DNA of 64,000 bases from Paracoccus gahaiensis (lineage in GTDB: Bacteria; Pseudomonadota; Alphaproteobacteria; Rhodobacterales; Rhodobacteraceae), in contig NZ_SUNI01000013.1 of assembly GCF_005048225.1 (NCBI RefSeq), forward strand, positions 1 to 64,000, in the 5' to 3' direction. The position numbers were made by a program, and so were the translations under genes. This document shows positions 9,046 through 17,770 of the stretch, piece by piece. The first letter of the stretch is position 1. Each line of letters starts with the position of its first letter. The notes under the pieces are model-generated. The model did no database searches. It was not told the DNA's origin and saw nothing but the letters and a program-made list of their open reading frames with translations.

Positions 9046-10011
9046 ATGACCCTGACCCGCATCTTCGCCACCGGCCTGGCCGCATCCCTGATGGCCACCA
9101 CCGCGATGGCCGCCGACGTGACCCTGAAGCTGGGCCACCTGGCCAACGAGGAGAACATCTGGCATCTGGCCGCCCTGCATTTCGCCGAAGAGGTCGCGAC
9201 TGGCACCGAGGGCCGCGTTGAGGTCCAGGTCTTCCCCAATGAGTCGCTCGGGAAGGAGATCGACGTCATCAACGGCATGCAGCTGGGCACCGCCGACATG
9301 ACCATCACCGGCGAGAGCCTGCAGAACTGGGCGCCGATGGCCGCGTTGCTGGCGCTGCCCTATGCCTATCGCTCGCTCGAGCATATGGACGAGGTCGCCT
9401 CGGGCGAGATCGGCGAGCAGATCGAGGCCCAGATCATCGAGATGGCCGACATCCGCCCGCTGACCTATTTCGCCCGCGGCCCGCGCAACCTCTCCGCGGG
9501 GCGCGAGATCACCACGCCCGCCGATCTGGACGGCTTCAAGCTGCGGGTGCCGAACGTGCCGCTGTTCGTGTCCGCCTGGCAGGCGCTTGGCGCCAATCCG
9601 ACGCCGATGGCCTTCTCCGAGGTCTTCACCTCGCTGCAGAACGGCACCATCGAGGGGCAGGAGAACCCGCTGGCCCTGTTCCAGTCGGGCGGCTTCTACG
9701 AGGTGCAGAAGACCGTGAACCTGACCGAGCATGTCCGGTCCTGGATCTATCTGACCATCTCGGAAAACGCCTGGAACAAGCTGTCCGAGGCCGATCAGGC
9801 CGTCGTGCAGGCCGCCGCCGACAGCACCCAGGCCTTCGAGCGCGAGATGTTCATGGAGAACGAGCAGGAGCTGGTCGCCCAGCTGGAGGCCGAGGGCGTG
9901 ACCTTCGTCGAGGTCGATCAGGAGGCCTTTGCCGAGGCGGCCCGCGACGCGGTGATCGCCGGCGTGGCCGAGGACATCCGTCCCACGGTCGAGGACATCT
10001 TCAACAACTGA
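9046..10011 (+). CDS. dctP: TRAP transporter substrate-binding protein (DctP family)
   Basis: This periplasmic receptor has 321 residues including a signal peptide (TRIFATGLAASLMATTAMAA). It has the DctP fold features: LKLGHLANEENIWHLAA at the mature N terminus, the arginine-containing GFKLRVPNVPLF strand that usually clamps the ligand carboxylate, and GTIEGQENPLALF. The ATG at 9046 follows a strong GGAGGAGG; an in-frame TTG inside that ribosome-binding site was rejected. The neighbours (GntR, mannonate dehydratase, idonate dehydrogenase) suggest a uronate or aldonate ligand. It is the first gene of a dctPQM set. Confidence 0.92.
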   Translation: MTLTRIFATGLAASLMATTAMAADVTLKLGHLANEENIWHLAALHFAEEVATGTEGRVEVQVFPNESLGKEIDVINGMQLGTADMTITGESLQNWAPMAALLALPYAYRSLEHMDEVASGEIGEQIEAQIIEMADIRPLTYFARGPRNLSAGREITTPADLDGFKLRVPNVPLFVSAWQALGANPTPMAFSEVFTSLQNGTIEGQENPLALFQSGGFYEVQKTVNLTEHVRSWIYLTISENAWNKLSEADQAVVQAAADSTQAFEREMFMENEQELVAQLEAEGVTFVEVDQEAFAEAARDAVIAGVAEDIRPTVEDIFNN

Positions 10012-10063
10012 CACCGCAGGCGGCGGGGCGCCCGGCGCCCTGCCCCGTTACCGGAGTGATCGC

Positions 10064-10564
10064 ATGACACAGGCCTTCAAGGCGCTGGAGGGGCTGTGCC
10101 GCCTTCTGATCCTGGCCGCCTTCCTGCTGCTGTCGGCATCCGTGCTGCTGCAGGTCTTCGCGCGCACCTTCCTGCCCACCGCCCCGGTCTGGACCGAGGA
10201 GCTGACGCGCTTCTGCCTGATCTATATCGGTGCGCTCGGGGCCGGGCTGGCGCTGCGCAGCGGCGACATGGTGAACGTGGATCTGCTGTGCGAAAGCCTG
10301 CCGGGCCGCTGGCCGTGGATCCTGCGGCTGGTCAGCGCGGTTCTGACGGCGCTGTTCTCCGCCGCCCTGCTGGGGGCAGCGTGGCAGTACACGCGGGTGG
10401 GCGTGCGCCAGACCGCGCCCTCCCTGGGCTGGCGGATGGATTTCCTGCACGCCTCGATGCTGGTGCTGTTCGTGGCGCTTGGCCTCTGGGCGCTGATGCG
10501 CATCTTCGAGATGCTGACCGGTCGCCATGACGGCCGCCCCATCCCCGTGTCGGAGGATCTCTGA
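10064..10564 (+). CDS. dctQ: TRAP transporter small permease (DctQ family)
   Basis: A 166-residue inner-membrane protein with four predicted hydrophobic helices (about 15-37, 50-70, 90-112 and 130-152) and the DctQ signature WTEELTRFCLIYIGALGAG after helix one. It binds the large permease to form the sodium-driven membrane unit. The final A of its stop codon is the first base of the dctM start (TGATG), indicating translational coupling. Confidence 0.9.
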   Translation: MTQAFKALEGLCRLLILAAFLLLSASVLLQVFARTFLPTAPVWTEELTRFCLIYIGALGAGLALRSGDMVNVDLLCESLPGRWPWILRLVSAVLTALFSAALLGAAWQYTRVGVRQTAPSLGWRMDFLHASMLVLFVALGLWALMRIFEMLTGRHDGRPIPVSEDL

Positions 10565-11841
10565 TGGGTCTGACCCTGCTTCTGTCCGTCTTCGTGCTGG
10601 GGCTGGCCATCGGCCTGCCGGTGGCGGTGACGCTTGGCCTGTCCTCGATGGCCTATCTGCTGTTCGCCGACATCCCCTTCGTGGTGATCCCGCAGAAGAT
10701 GTATGCGGGCATGGACAGCTTCGTGCTGCTGTGCATCCCGGGCTTCATCCTGGCCGGCAACCTGATGAACTCGGGCGGCATCACCGAGCGGATCATCCGC
10801 TTTGCCAATGCGCTGGTCGGCTGGATGCGCGGCGGGCTGGCCCAGGCCAATATCGCGGCATCCATGCTGTTTGGCGGCATCTCGGGCACGGCGGTCGCCG
10901 ATGTGGCCTCGGTCGGCGGCATGATGATCCCCGGCATGAAGAAAGCGGGCTATCCGGCGGCGTTTTCCGCCGCCGTCACCGCCGCCTCGTCCACGGTGGG
11001 GCCGATGATCCCGCCAAGCGTGCCGATGATCATCGTCGGATCGCTGTCGGGCATGTCGGTGGGCAAGCTGTTTCTGGGCGGCGCCATCCCCGGCATCCTG
11101 ATGGGGCTGGCGATGATGATCACGACCGTCATCCTGGCCCGCAGGCACGGCTTCCCGCGCGAGCCGTGGCAGGGCATGAAGGAGCTGTTCAGCTCGTTCA
11201 CCGGGGCCATCTGGGCCATCGCGATGACGGTGCTGATCGTGGGCGGGCTGCTGACCGGCATCACCACGCCCACGGAGACGGCCATCGTCGCCTGTCTCTA
11301 TGCGATGCTGGTGGGGCTGTTCATCTATCGCGAGCTGCCGTGGCGCGCGATCCCCGGGATCATCACCAACAGCGCGATCAGCTCGGCCGGGATCCTGGTG
11401 CTGGTGGGCACGGCCAATGTCTTCGGCTGGATCCTGGTGTCGGAACGCATCCCGCAGATGCTGGCCGACGGGGTGCTGTCGGTCACCCAGAACAAGTTCA
11501 TCGTGATCCTGCTGATCAACCTGCTGCTGCTGTTCGTCGGCATGTTCATGGAGACGATCGCGGCGCTGATCATCCTCTTCGTGCCCCTGCAGACGCTGGC
11601 GCTGGCGGTGGGGATCGATCCGCTGCATTTCGCGGTCTTCGCGGTGATGAACCTGATGATCGGGCTGACCACGCCGCCGGTGGGGGTGTGTCTGTTCGTG
11701 GCCGCCAATATCGCGCGCCTGCCGCTGTCGCCGGTGATCCGGGCGATCACGCCCTACATCATCACCAATATCATCATGCTGCTGATGGTCAGCTATTTCC
11801 CGCCGCTGTCCACCTGGCTGCCCAACAGGCTGATGCCCTGA
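10564..11841 (+). CDS. dctM: TRAP transporter large permease (DctM family)
   Basis: A 425-residue, very hydrophobic protein with about a dozen membrane segments, the transport subunit of the TRAP system. Typical DctM sequences are present: IPGFILAGNLMNSGGITERI, GGISGTAVADVASVG, VGPMIPPSVPMIIVGSLSG and, near the end, IGLTTPPVGVCLFVAANIA. It is the usual family length. The idonate dehydrogenase-like gene starts nine bases downstream, so import and first oxidation are probably encoded on one transcript. Confidence 0.93.
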   Translation: MGLTLLLSVFVLGLAIGLPVAVTLGLSSMAYLLFADIPFVVIPQKMYAGMDSFVLLCIPGFILAGNLMNSGGITERIIRFANALVGWMRGGLAQANIAASMLFGGISGTAVADVASVGGMMIPGMKKAGYPAAFSAAVTAASSTVGPMIPPSVPMIIVGSLSGMSVGKLFLGGAIPGILMGLAMMITTVILARRHGFPREPWQGMKELFSSFTGAIWAIAMTVLIVGGLLTGITTPTETAIVACLYAMLVGLFIYRELPWRAIPGIITNSAISSAGILVLVGTANVFGWILVSERIPQMLADGVLSVTQNKFIVILLINLLLLFVGMFMETIAALIILFVPLQTLALAVGIDPLHFAVFAVMNLMIGLTTPPVGVCLFVAANIARLPLSPVIRAITPYIITNIIMLLMVSYFPPLSTWLPNRLMP

Positions 11842-11849
11842 GGCCCCCC

Positions 11850-12926
11850 ATGACCGAGACGACCGACACCCGGACCCGCGCCGTCCGCCTGAACGGGCAG
11901 GACGACCTGACCATCGCCACCACCTACCTGCCCGCCCTTGGGCCTGGAGAGGTCCGTGTGGCCGTGCTGGCGGGGGGCATCTGCGGGTCCGACCTGCATT
12001 ACTGGCAGGAGGGCGGTATCGGCACCATCCGCGTGCGCGAGCCGATCATCCTGGGCCACGAGGCGGCAGGGCGGATCGAGGCCCTGGGCGCAGACGTCAC
12101 CGGGCTGGCGGTGGGCCAGCTGGTCGCCATGAACCCCTCGCATCCCTGCGGAGACTGTGCTTTTTGCGCCCAAGGCCTGCCGCATCACTGCATGGCGATG
12201 CGCTTCAAGGGCTCGGCCATGTATCTGCCGCATGAACAGGGGATGTTCCGCGACCGCATGGTGATCGGTGCCGCGCAATGCCATCCCCTGCCCCAGGGCA
12301 TCACCCCCGGCGCCGCCGCCTGCGCCGAGCCACTGGCCGTCTGCCTGCATGCCGCCAACCGGGCCGAGGCCCTGGCCGGGCCGCTGGCGGGCAAGACCGT
12401 GCTGGTGACCGGCGCGGGGCCCATCGGCGCGCTCTGCGTGGCGGTGGCCCGGCAGCGCGGCGCGGCCAGGATCATCGTGACCGACATCCAGGACGCCACG
12501 CTGGCCGTCGCCCGCCGCATGGGCGCGGATCATTCGGTGAACCCGGTGACGGACCCGGACGGCCTGGCCGCCTGGCAGCAGGACAAGGGTCGCGTCGATC
12601 TGGTCTTCGAATGTTCGGCGGCCGCCTCGGCCATCCGCGATTCGGTGGCCTGCCTGCGCCCGCTTGGCACGCTGGTGCAGGTGGGGGTCGCGGGCCCCAC
12701 GCCGATGCCCCTGAACCTGATGGTCGGCAAGGAGATCGTCTTTGCCGGATCGCACCGCTTCGACACCGAATTCGCCGAGGCCGTCCGGCTGATCGGCGCG
12801 GGGGACATCGACCCCCGCCCGATGATCACCGCCACCTATCCGATGGCGGAGGCCGAAACGGCCTTCCGCACCGCCTCTGACCGCGCGCAGTCGGTCAAGG
12901 TGCAACTTTCCTTCGCCGACAGCTGA
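11850..12926 (+). CDS. idnD: Zinc-dependent alcohol dehydrogenase, L-idonate 5-dehydrogenase-like
   Basis: A 358-residue medium-chain dehydrogenase. Catalytic-zinc residues C45, H70 and E71 (GGICGSDLHYWQEGGIG, ILGHEAAG) and the structural-zinc cysteines C100, C103, C106 and C114 are intact. A Rossmann NAD(P) site follows (VLVTGAGPIGAL). The GSDLHYWQEG motif and overall pattern resemble L-idonate 5-dehydrogenase, which interconverts L-idonate and 5-ketogluconate. The start at 11850 lies nine bases after dctM. Its place between a TRAP importer and mannonate dehydratase supports a sugar-acid substrate; sorbitol/xylitol-type dehydrogenase is the main alternative. Confidence 0.82.
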   Translation: MTETTDTRTRAVRLNGQDDLTIATTYLPALGPGEVRVAVLAGGICGSDLHYWQEGGIGTIRVREPIILGHEAAGRIEALGADVTGLAVGQLVAMNPSHPCGDCAFCAQGLPHHCMAMRFKGSAMYLPHEQGMFRDRMVIGAAQCHPLPQGITPGAAACAEPLAVCLHAANRAEALAGPLAGKTVLVTGAGPIGALCVAVARQRGAARIIVTDIQDATLAVARRMGADHSVNPVTDPDGLAAWQQDKGRVDLVFECSAAASAIRDSVACLRPLGTLVQVGVAGPTPMPLNLMVGKEIVFAGSHRFDTEFAEAVRLIGAGDIDPRPMITATYPMAEAETAFRTASDRAQSVKVQLSFADS

Positions 12927-12955
12927 TCGGCCCGCTGACAGAAAGACCCCATTCC

Positions 12956-14170
12956 ATGAGACAGACCTGGCGCTGGTTCGGCCCGAAAGACCTGGTTTCC
13001 ATCGACGACATGCTGCAGGCGGGCGTCGAGGGCGTCGTCACCGCCCTGCACCACATCCCCACCGGCGAGGTCTGGCAGCCCGCCGAGATCGCGCAGCGCC
13101 AGGCGGCCCTGGCGGTGATGTCGGACGGCGCGCCCTCGGGCCTGGCTTGGGAGGTCGTCGAAAGCCTGCCCGTGTCCGAGGACATCAAGCGCCAGACCGG
13201 CGACTGGAAACGGCACATCGAGAACTGGAAGACCTCCATGCGGCATCTGGCGGCGGCGGGGATCGAGGTGATCTGCTACAACTTCATGCCGATCCTGGAC
13301 TGGACGCGGACCGACCTGTCCTATCGGCTGAAGAACGGCGCCACCTGCATGCGCTATGACGCGATCGATTTCGCGGCCTTCGATCTGTTCATCCTGAACC
13401 GCAGGGGCGTGGCGGACGACTATACCCCCGAGGTGACCGAGGCCGCCCGGGCGCGTCTGGCCACCATGTCCGACGCCCGTCGGCAGGAACTGACCGGCAA
13501 CGTCGTCTTCGGCCTGCCCGGTGCCGCCGAGCGCATGTCGCTGGAGGACGTCAAGGACCACCTGGCCCGCTATGACGCGATCACGCCCGAGCGCCTGCGC
13601 GGCCATCTGGTCGATTTCCTGGCCGAGGTCACGCCCCTGGCCGAGGAACTGGGGATGCGGCTCTGCTGTCACCCCGACGATCCGCCGTTTCCCCTGCTGG
13701 GCCTGCCCCGCATCATGTCGACCGAGGCCGATTACATGGCGGTCATGGATGCGGTCGATCTGCACGCCAACGGCATCACGCTCTGCACCGGATCGCTTGG
13801 CGCGCGGGCCGACAACGACCTGCCCGGCATGATGTCCCGGCTTGGCAGTCGCGTGCATTTCCTGCACCTGCGCAATGTCGCGCTGGAGGACGACCATCTG
13901 GGCGGATCCTTCCACGAGGCCGCGCATCTGGAGGGCAATACCGACATGGTCGCCATGATTGCCGCGATCCTGGCCGAGGAGGCCCGCCGCCGCGCCGAGG
14001 GCCGGGCCGACTGGCGCATCCCCTTCCGCCCCGATCACGGCCAGGACATCCTGGACGACCAGTCCCGCAAGGCGCAGCCCGGCTATCCGGCCATCGGGCG
14101 CCTGAAGGGACTGGCCGAGCTGCGCGGCATCGCCACCGCCCTCTCGCATCCGCTGGTGGCGGGGGCCTGA
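12956..14170 (+). CDS. uxuA: D-mannonate dehydratase
   Basis: A 404-residue protein matching UxuA in length and pattern: N-terminal MRQTWRWFGPKDLVSIDDMLQ, the GVEGVVTALHHIPTGEVW segment, HPDDPPFPLLGLPRI, and the late DGVNAN-equivalent region with the metal ligands typical of this xylose-isomerase-like barrel. UxuA removes water from D-mannonate to give 2-keto-3-deoxygluconate in glucuronate breakdown. It is the last gene of the GntR-TRAP-idnD run and is convergent with the PPC-protein gene ten bases on. The other enzymes of the pathway (uronate isomerase, fructuronate reductase, KDG kinase/aldolase) are not in the window. Confidence 0.93.
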   Translation: MRQTWRWFGPKDLVSIDDMLQAGVEGVVTALHHIPTGEVWQPAEIAQRQAALAVMSDGAPSGLAWEVVESLPVSEDIKRQTGDWKRHIENWKTSMRHLAAAGIEVICYNFMPILDWTRTDLSYRLKNGATCMRYDAIDFAAFDLFILNRRGVADDYTPEVTEAARARLATMSDARRQELTGNVVFGLPGAAERMSLEDVKDHLARYDAITPERLRGHLVDFLAEVTPLAEELGMRLCCHPDDPPFPLLGLPRIMSTEADYMAVMDAVDLHANGITLCTGSLGARADNDLPGMMSRLGSRVHFLHLRNVALEDDHLGGSFHEAAHLEGNTDMVAMIAAILAEEARRRAEGRADWRIPFRPDHGQDILDDQSRKAQPGYPAIGRLKGLAELRGIATALSHPLVAGA

Positions 14171-14180
14171 TCGCGCCCGG

Positions 14181-14990
14181 TCACGCCCCGTCGATCAGCA
14201 GCAGCTCGGCGGTGATGCAGACCAGGTTGGCGGGGGCCAGCAGCCCCTGCCCCACCCGGCCCTCGATCCCGACCGAGGCGATGCGCAGGTCCTGCCCGTC
14301 CCGGCCCAGGATCAGGATCTCGGTTGCCGGACCGGGCAGGCCCGGGGCATCCGCGAAGCTTGTGCCGATCAGGCTGCCCAGACCCGCGACATGACGCGTC
14401 TGCGGCCCGGCAAGGCGCCGGATGCTGTCCCCCAGATCCTGATGGGGGCGCAGCCGCACCAGCCGGGCGGGCAGGCCGCCCGCATGGCGTGACGGTCGCG
14501 CGTCGGGAGCGAACAGATCGAAGCCGGTTTCCGCATCCGGCTGCTGCCGGAACGCCGCCCCGTCCAGCCCCCAGCCCGTGACCACGGCCTCTTGCGCCAG
14601 CAGGCTGTCCTCGGCCCGCAGATGCCCCATCCGCAGCGCGCCGCCCGCATCGGTCCACAGCCCGTGGCAATGCAGCATCGCGCCCTGTGGCCCCTGCCCC
14701 AGATGCAGGCCCGCCGCCACGATCCGGGCGCCCGGCCCCAGCACGTGCGTGTCGCTGTAGAAGGCAACGCGCCCGGCGCCGGGCGGCGGGGCGGGGATGA
14801 CATAGGACAGCCGCGTGCAGGCCAGGTCCTGCAGCCACAGCCAGGCGGCGTCGAAGCCCGCCGCCTCGACCGTCTCTGCCACTGCACGGTCCAGCGCCAC
14901 ACCCGGCGGCAGGCGCAGTTGCAGGGGATGGGCGCGGCAGGCCACGTCCTGCACCCGCTGCGGATCGGCGGGGCCGGGATGGGTCAGCAT
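14181..14990 (-). CDS. Two-domain PPC/DUF296 protein in an acyl-CoA operon
   Basis: This 269-residue protein appears to contain two PPC (DUF296) domains. The C-terminal one is recognisable from RLVRLRPHQDLGDSIRRLAG, the glycine-rich GLGSLIGTSF turn and a later GRDGQDLRIASVGIEG strand. The N-terminal half has similar strands but a weaker match. Bacterial PPC proteins are small trimers of unclear biochemical role; in plants the domain accompanies AT-hooks. No AT-hook, signal or membrane helix is visible. It is the last gene of the leftward IclR-thiolase-acyl-CoA synthetase operon, six bases after the synthetase stop, which points to a role in acyl-CoA or carboxylate metabolism. Confidence 0.65.
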   Translation of the reverse strand: MLTHPGPADPQRVQDVACRAHPLQLRLPPGVALDRAVAETVEAAGFDAAWLWLQDLACTRLSYVIPAPPPGAGRVAFYSDTHVLGPGARIVAAGLHLGQGPQGAMLHCHGLWTDAGGALRMGHLRAEDSLLAQEAVVTGWGLDGAAFRQQPDAETGFDLFAPDARPSRHAGGLPARLVRLRPHQDLGDSIRRLAGPQTRHVAGLGSLIGTSFADAPGLPGPATEILILGRDGQDLRIASVGIEGRVGQGLLAPANLVCITAELLLIDGA

Positions 14991-14996
14991 CCCGCC

Positions 14997-16604
14997 TCAG
15001 CCCGCCCCGGCCCGGTCCGGCGCGCGTTCCCGCTCCGAGGGCCAGTCGCCGCGCGCGATCAGCTCATCGCGGATCATCTTGCGGGTGATCTTGCCATAGG
15101 CCGATTTCGGCAGCGCCTCCCAGATCAGCAGCCGCTTGGGCAGCTTGTAGCGCGCCAGCTTGGGCGCCAGCCAGTCCAGCACCGCCTGCGGATCGGGCGC
15201 CGTCCCGGGGCGGGCCACGCAGACCGCCAGCCCGGCCTCGCCCCAGACCGGATCGGGGGCGCCCAGCACGATCGCCTCGGCCAGATCGGGATGGGTCAGC
15301 AACTTTTCCTCGACCTCGCGCGGATGGATGTTCGAGCCGCCCGAGATGTACATGTCGGATTCCCGGCCCGTCAGGTACAGAAACCCCTGATCGTCCATGT
15401 GCCCCAGGTCGCCGGTCAGGAACCAGCCGTCGCGGAATGATTTTCCATTGGCCTGCGGATTGTCGTGATAGCCCGCGAAGACGGCGGGGCCGATCACCGC
15501 GATCTCTCCGGTCTCGCCCGGGGGCAGTTCGACCCCTTCGGCGTCCTGCACCTGCACCTGCATGCCGGTGCGCGCCAGCCCGCAGGTGCCGATGCGCATG
15601 GCTGCGTCGTCGGGCGAATGAAGCGCGCGCGGCAGGACGGTGATCGCGCCGGTGACCTCGCCCAGACCGAAATACTGGACCAGCACCGGGCCCAACTTTT
15701 GCAGCGCGCGGATCTGGTCGGCGCGGTACATCGGCGCGCCGGCATAGATGACATAGCGCAGGCTGGAATGATCGACGCGGTCGACCGACGCATCCTCGAC
15801 CAGCAGCTTGACGATGGTGGGGACGGTGAACATGTTCGTCACCCGGTGGCGCTGGACCAGATCCCAGACCTGGACGGGATCGAAGCGCTCTCCCTCGGGC
15901 AGGATCGTCGGCACGCCGCGCGCGACCTGGGTCAGCTGGTGGATGCCCGCGCCATGCGACAGCGGCGCCACCACCAGCGAGGCGTCGGCCTCGGTCGTGC
16001 CGGGCATCAGATCGCAGAGGTGGTTGGTGACCACGAAGGCCATCTGCCCATGGGTCAGCACGGCGGCCTTGGGGCGGCCCGTCGTGCCCGAGGTATAGAA
16101 GAACCACGCCGGATCGTCGCGCGAGACCCCCGCCTCGGGCGGCATCCGGCCCATGTGCCGGGCGATCAGCGCGTCGTGGTCGGGGCCGAGGGGGGATGGA
16201 CCGATGGGGATGATCGCGGGGACATGCGGCGCGCAGGCGCTAGCATGGGCGGTGAACTCGGCCCCGCAGATCATCACCGTCGCCCCCGAGGATTGCGCGA
16301 GGAAGGCCAGATCGTCGGGCGACAGGCGAAAGTTGGCGGGCACCCAGACCGCGCCCACACGCCAGCAGGCGAACATCGTCTCGAACATCTGCAGGCAGTT
16401 GGCCGATTGCACCAGAACGCGGTCGCCCTTGGCCACGCCGTAATCCTGGACCAGCGCATGGGCCAGCGCCCCCACCCGCGCCTGCATCTGCGCCCATGTG
16501 GTCACCCGCTCGCCATGGATCAGCGCGGGGGAGTCGGGCAGGCGGCGGGCATTCTGGGTCAGGAAATGGCAAAGGTTCATCACCCGGTCGGAAACGGGCG
16601 TCAC
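14997..16604 (-). CDS. AMP-forming acyl-CoA synthetase (ANL superfamily)
   Basis: A 535-residue enzyme with the complete set of adenylate-forming motifs: P-loop-like FYTSGTTGRPKAAVLTHGQM, VQYFGLGEVTG, the FLTGDLGHMDDQGFLYLTGRESDM hinge region and a C-terminal lysine in KSAYGKITRKMI. It activates a carboxylic acid to its CoA thioester through an acyl-adenylate. The start is a GTG at 16604 whose GTGA overlaps the thiolase stop; an ATG nine codons in is the alternative. With the adjacent thiolase and the facing TRAP importer it probably activates an imported aromatic or branched carboxylate; the substrate is not readable. Confidence 0.9.
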   Translation of the reverse strand: MTPVSDRVMNLCHFLTQNARRLPDSPALIHGERVTTWAQMQARVGALAHALVQDYGVAKGDRVLVQSANCLQMFETMFACWRVGAVWVPANFRLSPDDLAFLAQSSGATVMICGAEFTAHASACAPHVPAIIPIGPSPLGPDHDALIARHMGRMPPEAGVSRDDPAWFFYTSGTTGRPKAAVLTHGQMAFVVTNHLCDLMPGTTEADASLVVAPLSHGAGIHQLTQVARGVPTILPEGERFDPVQVWDLVQRHRVTNMFTVPTIVKLLVEDASVDRVDHSSLRYVIYAGAPMYRADQIRALQKLGPVLVQYFGLGEVTGAITVLPRALHSPDDAAMRIGTCGLARTGMQVQVQDAEGVELPPGETGEIAVIGPAVFAGYHDNPQANGKSFRDGWFLTGDLGHMDDQGFLYLTGRESDMYISGGSNIHPREVEEKLLTHPDLAEAIVLGAPDPVWGEAGLAVCVARPGTAPDPQAVLDWLAPKLARYKLPKRLLIWEALPKSAYGKITRKMIRDELIARGDWPSERERAPDRAGAG

Positions 16605-17770
16605 CTCACCCGCTCCAGGATCGAGACATAGTTCGTGACCGCCGCGCCCCCCATGTTGAAGACCCCGGCCATGGTCGCGCCGGGCAGCTGCATCTCGCCC
16701 GCCTCGCCCGCCAGCTGCATCGCGGCCATCACATGCTGCGAGACGCCGGTGGCGCCGATCGGATGGCCCTTGGATTTCAGCCCGCCCGACAGGTTGACGG
16801 GCAGCCGCCCCTCGCGCCGGGTCACGCCCTCGCGGATGACGCGGTGGCCCTGCCCGGGCTCGGCCAGGCCCATCGCCTCGTATTCCAGCATCTCGGCGAT
16901 GGTGAAGCAGTCATGCGTCTCGACCAGCGACAGGTCGTCCAGCGTCACGCCCGCCTGCGCCAGGGCCGTGGCCCATGCGGCGCGGGCGCCGCGGAACTCC
17001 AGCACGTCGCGGCGCGACAGGGCCAGCGCGTCATTGGCCTGCGCCCGGGCGCGGAAGGCGATGGCGCGGGACAGGCCCGCCGCCGTCTCGGCATCGACCA
17101 GGACCAGCACCGCCGCCCCGTCCGAGATCAGCGAGCAATCGCTGCGCCGCAAGGGCCCCGCCACGCGCGGGTTGCGGTCTGAGATCGTGTTGCAGAAGGC
17201 CAGCCCCAGATCCTTCTGCATATGGGCATAGGGATTGCGCATCCCGTTCTCGTGGTTCTTGGCGGCGATCATCGCCAGCTCTTCCGACCGGTCGCCGTGG
17301 CGCTGGAAATAGCCTGCCGCGATCTGCCCGAAAAGGCCCGCGAAGCCCGCATCGACCTCGGCCTCCTCGGCGCGGTAGCTGGCGCCCAGCAGGATGTCGC
17401 CCACCTCGGCCGTGGGCGTGGCGGTCATCTTCTCGGCCCCGACTACCAGCGCGATCCGGCCCCGCCCGGCGGCGATGAAGTCCATCGCCCCGTGCAGCGC
17501 GGCAGAGCCGGTGGCGCAGGCATTCTCGAACCGCGTGGCGGGCACATGGGCCAGGTCGGGGACCGCCATGCCGACCAGCGCCGCCTGGAAATCCTGGCGC
17601 GAGAAGCCGTTGTTGAAGACGCCGGTGAAGATGCCGTCGACATCGGCGGCGGTGATGCCGGCGTGGTCCAGCGCGGCGGGAACGGCCTCGGCCATCAGCG
17701 CCTCGGTGTCGGGGGCGTCGGATTTGCCGAAGCGCGTATGGCTCCAGCCGACGATCATCGGGTCGGTCAT
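16601..17770 (-). CDS. Thiolase-family protein (SCP-x/acetyl-CoA acetyltransferase type)
   Basis: A 389-residue thiolase-fold protein with the nucleophile C85 in ENACATGSAALHGA, a HDCFTIAEMLEYE segment, and the GHPIGATG motif carrying the second catalytic His near the C terminus. It resembles the SCP-x branch, which cleaves or forms 3-ketoacyl-CoA and usually works with a separate DUF35 acyl-CoA-binding protein; none is encoded next to it here. The ATG overlaps the IclR stop and its own stop overlaps the synthetase start, so the three genes are translationally coupled. Confidence 0.87.
   Translation of the reverse strand: MTDPMIVGWSHTRFGKSDAPDTEALMAEAVPAALDHAGITAADVDGIFTGVFNNGFSRQDFQAALVGMAVPDLAHVPATRFENACATGSAALHGAMDFIAAGRGRIALVVGAEKMTATPTAEVGDILLGASYRAEEAEVDAGFAGLFGQIAAGYFQRHGDRSEELAMIAAKNHENGMRNPYAHMQKDLGLAFCNTISDRNPRVAGPLRRSDCSLISDGAAVLVLVDAETAAGLSRAIAFRARAQANDALALSRRDVLEFRGARAAWATALAQAGVTLDDLSLVETHDCFTIAEMLEYEAMGLAEPGQGHRVIREGVTRREGRLPVNLSGGLKSKGHPIGATGVSQHVMAAMQLAGEAGEMQLPGATMAGVFNMGGAAVTNYVSILERVR

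Noticed and set aside
10527..11849. Upstream extension of the idonate dehydrogenase frame through the dctM gene
   Set aside because: The extension is the out-of-frame shadow of dctM; the ATG at 11850 begins the conserved dehydrogenase sequence.
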